A stretch of 24,390 nucleotides of DNA from a virus, in the IMG/VR virus record IMGVR_UViG_3300037875_000601, positions 1-24,390 of that record, one strand, 5' to 3'. A program made the position numbers and the translations under genes. The notes beneath the pieces were generated by a model that saw only the letters and a program-made list of their open reading frames with translations, was not told the origin of the DNA and searched no databases. Positions 20,009 to 24,390 of this stretch are shown here, one piece after another (the first letter of the stretch is position 1; each line of letters begins with the position of its first letter).

Positions 20009-20374
20009 TTACCCTTCATCGCAGATTGCGATTAATTCATCGGGAGTTCTAACCGACCCATTGTCGGCTTCCCATTTTTTCTCTTCATTTTTATTAGCGG
20101 CTTCCGCCAGTTGACGGGTGTATTTTAGAATAATACGCCTCGCGATATTTATCTGTTTTCTACTCAAGAAATTATTCTTAAGATAGAACTTCGAAAAAGA
20201 AGTCATAATCTCAGCGTGTGCTCCAGAGTATCCAACCCCATTCGCTTCGATTGTGTATTCGGAACTTTGTTCATCGGCGGTCTGTAAATCATAAATGACT
20301 AACATTCCACGAACAACTGCGTCATCTCTAACGATTAATAAGTTCCTGATATCTTCTTTTTTCCATATTTTCAT
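20009..20374 (-). CDS. Conserved phage-type small protein, unknown function
   Basis: 121 residues. The start is at 20374 (MKIWKKEDI), preceded by AAAAGGAAAA. An upstream in-frame ATG at 20395 falls at or before the predicted transcription start and is rejected. The core (VVRGMLVIYDLQTADEQSSEYT, then ANGVGYSGAHAEIMTSFSKFY, LSRKQINIARRIILKYTRQLA) is a pattern I recall from many phage and plasmid proteins, but I do not know a proven role. It is the first gene of a transcript starting at the second repeated promoter, so it is likely expressed early. It ends in TAA; Trp codons are TGG. Confidence 0.8.
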   Translation of the reverse strand: MKIWKKEDIRNLLIVRDDAVVRGMLVIYDLQTADEQSSEYTIEANGVGYSGAHAEIMTSFSKFYLKNNFLSRKQINIARRIILKYTRQLAEAANKNEEKKWEADNGSVRTPDELIAICDEG

Positions 20375-20400
20375 TGTGTTTTCCTTTTCTCTCATACCTG

Positions 20401-20429
20401 AAGATACAAGAAAAAAATGACAAAGTCAA
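20401..20429 (-). promoter_or_regulatory. Repeated early-type promoter, copy ahead of the 121-residue gene
   Basis: TTGACT (20424-20429), 17-base spacer, TATCTT (20401-20406) and the same CAGGTATGA extension as the other two copies. It lies 22 bases past the terminator of the ATP-grasp gene and drives a run of genes through at least groL. Confidence 0.82.
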
Positions 20430-20451
20430 GCGTTATTTTGCAATATAGCAA

Positions 20452-20477
20452 GAAAAATGCCTAATAAAATTAGGCAT
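20452..20477 (-). terminator. Intrinsic terminator overlapping the ATP-grasp stop codon
   Basis: Minus strand hairpin ATGCCTAA-TTTTA-TTAGGCAT followed by TTTTT. The first arm contains the TAA stop (20470-20472), so coding sequence and terminator overlap. It separates the ATP-grasp transcript from the next promoter. Confidence 0.85.
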
Positions 20478-21348
20478 CTCTCAGTTTGTTTACTAATTGT
20501 TTGTAGAAAACCAATGGATTAGCACTTGAGGCCAACCCAGATACTTCACCAGCACCAGTTTCTACAATGTGGAAATTAAAATCATTGTCAATTCCAATAT
20601 CAATAGTTAGAAATGGAACATTCAATTCCTTTGCAATTCTGTCCAAATGGATATACATGGAACCATCACCAATATACTTAGGATTTTCACATCCATTGGC
20701 GTTAAACGATGCCATTTTTCCATTGACAAAAAATGCTCGGAATTCCAATGAGTTTCCATTTTCATCTTTTTTGAAATCGATAAATTCCTTAGCGACAATT
20801 CCCTCATTAAATCCATACATTTTACGACCCCTGATCATATTATGAACAGTCATATTTGCGGCCTGATAGTTTGTAGGATCGGTTACAACCAATGCGTTGT
20901 CAATACCCTTAGCTGACTTTACATAATCTTTAACGATATATGGTTTGCCGTCCAATTGAGTTTCAACATATTCTGGATTGAAATATTTAGCTGGAAGTGT
21001 CACCGTTTTTGGTGAGTATTTCCGCAATGTTTTTGATGCCATATATGCATATGGAAAGTAATGTACTTTGGTATAGTCATTGTGATTTTGGAAAAAGGCA
21101 TAACCTTTATCTTCCAATTCGCCCTGAAACCATTTCATTGTAGCGTCATCCATCATCCAGCCACGATAAAGTAATGTACCTTCACCTTCTGGAATTTTTT
21201 GTAACCACCCGTATCCACCAGCGTCCATATCTGCAAAATCGAACAACATGATATTTTGACCCAATAATTTTAGAGCCTCATATTCTTCTTCAAATCCGAA
21301 ATCTGGTTTGTTTTTTTCAAGTGGGTTTTGTGGTAATAAAAAAATCAT
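20470..21348 (-). CDS. ATP-grasp ligase, R2K-like
   Basis: 292 residues. The start is at 21348 (MIFLLPQNP), with AAGGAAAAGAT as the ribosome site. The in-frame ATG at 21363 lies at the predicted transcription start and is rejected. ATP-grasp features: a Lys in PYIVKDYVKS (K140), LEFRAFFVNGK (201-211) and a metal-binding end TIDIGIDNDFNFHIVETGAGEVSGL (248-272). This end is like the R2K clade of ATP-grasp enzymes, predicted amide or peptide ligases reported in phages and mobile elements. The acceptor substrate is unknown. It has its own promoter and terminator, so it is a single-gene transcript. All Trp codons are TGG. Confidence 0.85.
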   Translation of the reverse strand: MIFLLPQNPLEKNKPDFGFEEEYEALKLLGQNIMLFDFADMDAGGYGWLQKIPEGEGTLLYRGWMMDDATMKWFQGELEDKGYAFFQNHNDYTKVHYFPYAYMASKTLRKYSPKTVTLPAKYFNPEYVETQLDGKPYIVKDYVKSAKGIDNALVVTDPTNYQAANMTVHNMIRGRKMYGFNEGIVAKEFIDFKKDENGNSLEFRAFFVNGKMASFNANGCENPKYIGDGSMYIHLDRIAKELNVPFLTIDIGIDNDFNFHIVETGAGEVSGLASSANPLVFYKQLVNKLRDA

Positions 21349-21368
21349 ATCTTTTCCTTTCATACCTG

Positions 21369-21397
21369 AAGATACAAGAAAAAGCCGATAAAGTCAA
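21369..21397 (-). promoter_or_regulatory. Repeated early-type promoter, copy ahead of the ATP-grasp gene
   Basis: TTGACT (21392-21397), 17-base spacer, TATCTT (21369-21374), again with the CAGGTATGA extension. It begins 7 bases after the stop of the upstream small metalloprotease-like gene. Confidence 0.82.
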
Positions 21398-21403
21398 GCG
21401 GTA

Positions 21404-21781
21404 TTATGCTTTTTCTAAAAATAATTTCCGATAACATTTTTCTCAATCCGCTTCGGCAACGGCGTCCGCTTCGATTTCATATGGGCAATTTGGAGCGTTA
21501 TTATACATATTGATATACCGAGACAATCAAACTGGCGATTGATGGTAATGTTTGAATTCGTGTATCATAACAAATATAGTTCTCTGTATATCCATTCCTT
21601 CCGTTTTTGGATAGATAAATACCTCGTTATCCTCAAATACGAATTCTCCATTGCTGGGGTGATCTTTAGTGTTGTCTATAATCAATTCGGGTTCAAATCC
21701 CTGATATTTACTGACACCATATTCTGTGAGGCATCAGTTGAATATGTTCTTAATAACCTTATTTGTAACTTTTGTAGCCAT
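21404..21781 (-). CDS. Small zinc metalloprotease-like (HExxH) protein, three in-frame TGA codons
   Basis: 125 residues, hidden from standard-code gene calling by TGA at codons 16, 85 and 113 (21734, 21527, 21443). With TGA as Trp it is complete and ends in TAA. It has MIHEFKHYHQ (72-81), an HExxH zinc-binding helix, and a downstream EIEADAVAEADWEK (102-115) with an acidic third-ligand candidate, the arrangement seen in small M78/ImmA-like and other phage metallopeptidases. The ATG at 21781 is two bases after the upstream TAA. The substrate is unknown; proteolytic activity is inferred from the motif. Confidence 0.75.
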
Positions 21782-21782
21782 A

Positions 21783-22265
21783 TTAACCTCTAAAGCTCTT
21801 TCCTAATTCTTCAATATAATCTAAAGCATCTTCCTTATTTGGAAATACAATATCAGATTCCATAAGTACAAACGCGTGTCTATGGATATTGCCTTCTTCC
21901 ATCGCTACCACAACGTGTTTGTTGTGCAAATAGGCGGCAGTGATTTCACACACCGACCCAATTGATACTATTTTAGAACCTGTCAAATCCACAAATACAA
22001 TATCCGATTGTTCCACCATCCAATGATCACGACCTACAATTGCCCTATCCGTGGTGATTGGTGATAAATATTTCATCTTCTGACCTTCGGAAGCTTCACA
22101 TTTCATTTCCGGTCTAGTGTATTTGGCTTTGCCAAATAATGGGGACAATATGGTATAGTGTTTTTTTAACCGTTTGATAGTGCCGGCCCACTTTTTTTCT
22201 ACATCTTCAAATGTCCCACCTGTAATGGGACCAGCGATGTATAATTTCATTTTATTTTTAAACAT
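21783..22265 (-). CDS. Nucleoside 2-deoxyribosyltransferase-like protein (DUF4406-like)
   Basis: 160 residues from an ATG directly after the TAA of the GIY-YIG gene. An alternative start is the Met at residue 6 (MKLYIAGPITGG), the usual family start. KLYIAGPITGGTFEDVEKKW at the N-terminus and SDIVFVDLTGSKIVSIGSVCEITAA further on are typical of 2-deoxyribosyltransferase-fold proteins; the Glu in SVCEITAA is the likely nucleophile. Members swap bases on deoxynucleosides or hydrolyse nucleotide N-glycosidic bonds. It may act in nucleotide salvage or NAD-related chemistry. It ends in TAA; Trp codons are TGG. Confidence 0.78.
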   Translation of the reverse strand: MFKNKMKLYIAGPITGGTFEDVEKKWAGTIKRLKKHYTILSPLFGKAKYTRPEMKCEASEGQKMKYLSPITTDRAIVGRDHWMVEQSDIVFVDLTGSKIVSIGSVCEITAAYLHNKHVVVAMEEGNIHRHAFVLMESDIVFPNKEDALDYIEELGKSFRG

Positions 22266-22961
22266 TTATTTTCTTCTACTTTCTCACATCTTTTTATCTG
22301 CACATGGCTTTGAACAAGTCTTTTTGTATCTGCCATTTTTGTATCATCGTGGGTATGTATAAATTTCATATTCCTGTCCACATACAGGGCATTTCAACTG
22401 GAAATATTCTTGGATGGTTTTACCTTTGTTCCAAGTATTAGTCAATTCCCCACTTGCAAATTTTTTCTTTTTTGTAATTTTTTGTTTCTCTGATCCTGCT
22501 TTGATACGGGGATCGTCGGATGTTAATCCTTTGTTCCACGGTTCCTGACCCATGTGGGAATCACTATTCTTTTTCCTAGTTTCGGCCGTTTGTTTATGAC
22601 CAGTTAAAGCGATAGAAACATTCCGATTGCGTTCAGCTGAATGCCATGGTTGTCCGTTGTTATGCCTCGCCTTAATTATTTTCTTGGAAGCTTCTGGTGT
22701 GCATCCACCTTCACCACCAGGATACAAATTATATCCAATATTGACAGCATCGGTCATTTTAATTCAATATATTTCTCTGATATTCAATTGTGTTTCATCC
22801 TCACAATGCTCTATAACTTCTTTAACAAAATTTTCCTTGCCGTATTTTTTTATTGCTTTTTTCAATATGGACCCCGAACCAATATAGTCGGGGTCATCAT
22901 ATTTAGATTTCCCTATGTAGAATTTGCCGTTTAAGGTGTTTGTAGTTTTGTATATAATCAT
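22266..22961 (-). CDS. GIY-YIG homing endonuclease with NUMOD3 and zinc ribbon, three in-frame TGA codons
   Basis: 231 residues, read across TGA at codons 66, 206 and 226 (22764, 22344, 22284). The N-terminal GIY-YIG domain is clear: IIYKTTNTLNGKFYIGKSK, DPDYIGSGSILKKAIKKYGKENF (about 2-50). It continues into GYNLYPGGEGG and NUMOD3-like helices (TPEASKKIIKAR, SIALTGHKQTAETRKKNSDSHMG, WNKGLTSDDPR). The C-terminus adds CPVCGQEYE and CSKPC, a likely zinc ribbon. It starts with a good GAAGGAG site and ends in TAA directly before the next ATG. It is probably an active freestanding homing nuclease; the target is unknown. Confidence 0.88.
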
Positions 22962-23024
22962 TGTCTTTCTCCTTCAATAATAAGTATCATCAAAAAAAGA
23001 AAAACACGCTATTACTTTAGCAGT

Positions 23025-23501
23025 CTATTTACTGAAACGATCAGCAATCTCCATTGCAGCCCAGGAGTCTGGTTTTCCAACCGCTGTGAAACCAGCACCT
23101 GTAATGTAACCAAGACACTCGTTCATAACCGCGTTACTAGCGTGAATTGGATTGCTACTTACATCAGCGTGAATAGCTTCAACGCAATATCCAGCGTCTT
23201 CCAGAATTGGATTCAACCACATTGCTGTTTCTACGGACATGTGAGTTTCTTGAAACAATTTCTGCCTGATAGAAATCTTGTAGCCCAATTTTTCAACGGT
23301 CTCTTTGTAATAACCACGACCACCCTGTCCATCGAACAACACGATAACTGCAGTAATGTACTTAATGCTACCGTTCTTAACTTGACTGTCACTTCCGATA
23401 TACCAAGTCAATTTATCAGTTGGAGCACTTGCAATGTCCTTTAGAATTGTCTGTTCCAAGTCATCGACTTTTTTGCGTGTGAATCTTTGCCATTTTGTCA
23501 T
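23025..23501 (-). CDS. RNase H-fold protein, YkuK/DUF458-like
   Basis: 158 residues, ending in TAG, with AAAGGG before the ATG. TWYIGSDSQVKNGSIKYITAVIVLFDGQGGRGYYKETVEK (32-71) and the later EAIHADVSSNPIHASNAVMNECLGYITGAGF resemble the YkuK/DUF458 group, which is predicted to have a ribonuclease H-like fold. Acidic residues such as D38 and D114 could be catalytic. Biochemical function in the family is not settled as far as I know. It lies after a repeat-rich spacer and tRNA-Ser. Trp codons are TGG. Confidence 0.82.
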   Translation of the reverse strand: MTKWQRFTRKKVDDLEQTILKDIASAPTDKLTWYIGSDSQVKNGSIKYITAVIVLFDGQGGRGYYKETVEKLGYKISIRQKLFQETHMSVETAMWLNPILEDAGYCVEAIHADVSSNPIHASNAVMNECLGYITGAGFTAVGKPDSWAAMEIADRFSK

Positions 23502-23521
23502 TTTATAACCCTTTCTTTAGT

Positions 23522-23575
23522 TTATAGTTGGGTATAATAATTTTTACCCAACCATTATAGTTGGGTATAATAATT
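23522..23575. repeat. Direct repeat pair enclosing an inverted arm (three alternating hairpin arms)
   Basis: A 21-base direct repeat (TTATAGTTGGGTATAATAATT) occurs at 23522-23542 and 23555-23575, 33 bases apart. Between them TACCCAAC (45-52) is complementary to GTTGGGTA inside each copy (27-34 and 60-67). One arm can therefore pair with either neighbour. On the minus strand this follows the tRNA-Ser 3' end. There is no proper T tract, so a simple intrinsic terminator is not well supported; processing or attenuation is possible. Confidence 0.8.
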
Positions 23576-23576
23576 G

Positions 23577-23661
23577 AGGAAGATACTGGAATCGAACCAG
23601 TGTACCCTTACGGACAGCCTTAGGTTAGCAACCTAGCACATTACCACTCTGTCAATCTTCC
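23577..23661 (-). tRNA. tRNA-Ser (anticodon GCU)
   Basis: 85-base class II tRNA. GGAAGAT pairs with ATCTTCC to form the acceptor stem. The T arm ACTGG-TTCGATT-CCAGT is perfect, and the anticodon loop TTGCTAA gives GCU, reading AGC and AGU. The D arm is weak (three pairs) and the long variable arm fits Ser. CCA is not encoded. It is not the UCA-anticodon tRNA that TGA decoding would need. Confidence 0.9.
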
Positions 23662-23701
23662 TTGTTAATAAGTATCTGTTAATATGCGTAAATACAATTA
23701 T

Positions 23702-24364
23702 TTATGCATCAATTGCATGTAATTCTGGTATAAACACCTTTGTAATTTGAACATTTTCAGCGTATGCTAAATCCGTTCCATCTGTTGTCAAAATATCAAT
23801 TGCCATTCGGTGACGGAAATTCATAGTATCTTCAATCTGATAAATGCCATCCCAAATGCCCGCACCTGTTACTTCCACATAATCACCCATTTCGAATATT
23901 CCCTTACCATATGCGGGGTCATCCTCTGGCAATCGGTGACTTAATTTTGTATGCATGTCCCAACTAATTGCAATCCATCTATGTTGTGACGCATTTGGTA
24001 TATCAATTTTTGCACCACTTGCGGTAATATCTGGGTCGGCATCACATTGGGCTTCGACTGGGTAATAATTTGTTACCCTTACCGCCAATGATGTTGGTTT
24101 TTCCAATTCGGTTACTCTCGCTTCCAAATCCACAATGTGCTTTAAAGCATCCGTTAAATCTATATATTGTTCATACGCTACCATTTGTAGTGTATCTATT
24201 TCTCCTTGCAAATGTACTTCCATTGGAAATACTGATATTGCATTGTATGATAATACAACCATTAGGCTGAATATTAATGTTACCGACATTACTATTAAAA
24301 GTAATTTCTTAACGCTCATAATGAGCATTGTCGGTATCTTAATTTCTGGGTCTTCGGTTTTCAT
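23702..24364 (-). CDS. Membrane-anchored 3D-domain protein (double-psi beta-barrel)
   Basis: 220 residues from an ATG at 24364 with AAGGAG before it, ending in TAA. It has a cytoplasmic N-terminus, one membrane helix (about 19-43), a coiled-coil-like region (about 55-90) and a C-terminal domain (about 95-215). That domain contains TNYYPVEAQCDADPDITASG, RWIAISWDM, GDYVEVTGAGIWDGIYQIEDTM and MAIDILTT, typical of the 3D family (the three conserved Asp lie in the last two blocks). 3D domains are found in cell-wall hydrolases of the lytic transglycosylase type. The anchor would place it on the outer face of the inner membrane. A role in lysis or wall remodelling is inferred. Trp codons are TGG. 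Confidence 0.85.
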   Translation of the reverse strand: MKTEDPEIKIPTMLIMSVKKLLLIVMSVTLIFSLMVVLSYNAISVFPMEVHLQGEIDTLQMVAYEQYIDLTDALKHIVDLEARVTELEKPTSLAVRVTNYYPVEAQCDADPDITASGAKIDIPNASQHRWIAISWDMHTKLSHRLPEDDPAYGKGIFEMGDYVEVTGAGIWDGIYQIEDTMNFRHRMAIDILTTDGTDLAYAENVQITKVFIPELHAIDA

Positions 24365-24390
24365 TTTAACTCCTTGTTTTTATTGTAGAA

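Noticed and set aside
20375-20395. Upstream start (MREKENT) for the 121-residue protein
   Set aside because: That ATG is part of the repeated promoter motif at the predicted transcription start. The next ATG at 20374 has a proper ribosome site.

Overview
This window is a piece of a large tailed-phage genome (T4-like myovirus, probably jumbo class) that reads TGA as tryptophan. All 32 protein genes I can support lie on the minus strand, so transcription runs from high to low coordinates. Read with the standard code, the left end looks like broken ORFs. With TGA as Trp the fragments join into intact genes. I count 29 in-frame TGA codons in 11 genes. None of the 31 visible stop codons is TGA (25 TAA, 6 TAG). 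The residue is most likely Trp and not Gly, because several TGAs fall on family-conserved Trp positions (the HNH WQD..AW motif, the gp25 WLPY motif).

The host is most likely a member of Bacteroidota. Three signs agree: a phage tmRNA with the tag GTNYAYPVAA, a Bacteroidota-like GroEL, and three copies of a promoter of the form TTG-N20-TATCTTCA. Against this, most genes carry strong Shine-Dalgarno sequences, which is unusual for that phylum.

Layout in order of transcription. (1) 24364-21404: a membrane-anchored 3D-domain protein, tRNA-Ser(GCU), a YkuK-like RNase H-fold protein, a GIY-YIG homing endonuclease, a deoxyribosyltransferase-like protein and a small HExxH protein. (2) 21397-20452: a promoter, an ATP-grasp ligase and a terminator that contains its stop codon. 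(3) 20429-15659: a promoter, then a small conserved protein, a basic zinc/AT-hook-like protein, an 84-residue protein, peptide deformylase, nicotinate phosphoribosyltransferase (PncB) and GroEL. (4) 15649-9132: a promoter, then NAD synthetase (NadE), a Nudix hydrolase, nicotinamidase (PncA), a CBS-less IMP dehydrogenase/GMP reductase, two small proteins, an HNH homing endonuclease abutting the tmRNA, an HD phosphohydrolase, a small membrane protein, a gp55-like late sigma factor and a terminator. (5) 9128 to 1: the late virion module, with a helical protein, a gp5-like spike, small tail proteins, baseplate wedge gp25 and gp6, a DNRLRE-type virion protein, and a long structural protein running off the left edge.

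The most notable system is the NAD+ salvage cassette (PncB, NadE, ADP-ribose-type Nudix and PncA, with GroEL inside it). It could rebuild NAD+ from nicotinamide by the deamidating (Preiss-Handler) route and clear ADP-ribose, which would make sense against NAD-depleting host defences. TGA-Trp codons are concentrated in the virion genes, the homing endonucleases and a few small proteins. They are absent from the metabolic, chaperone and sigma genes, which use only TGG.
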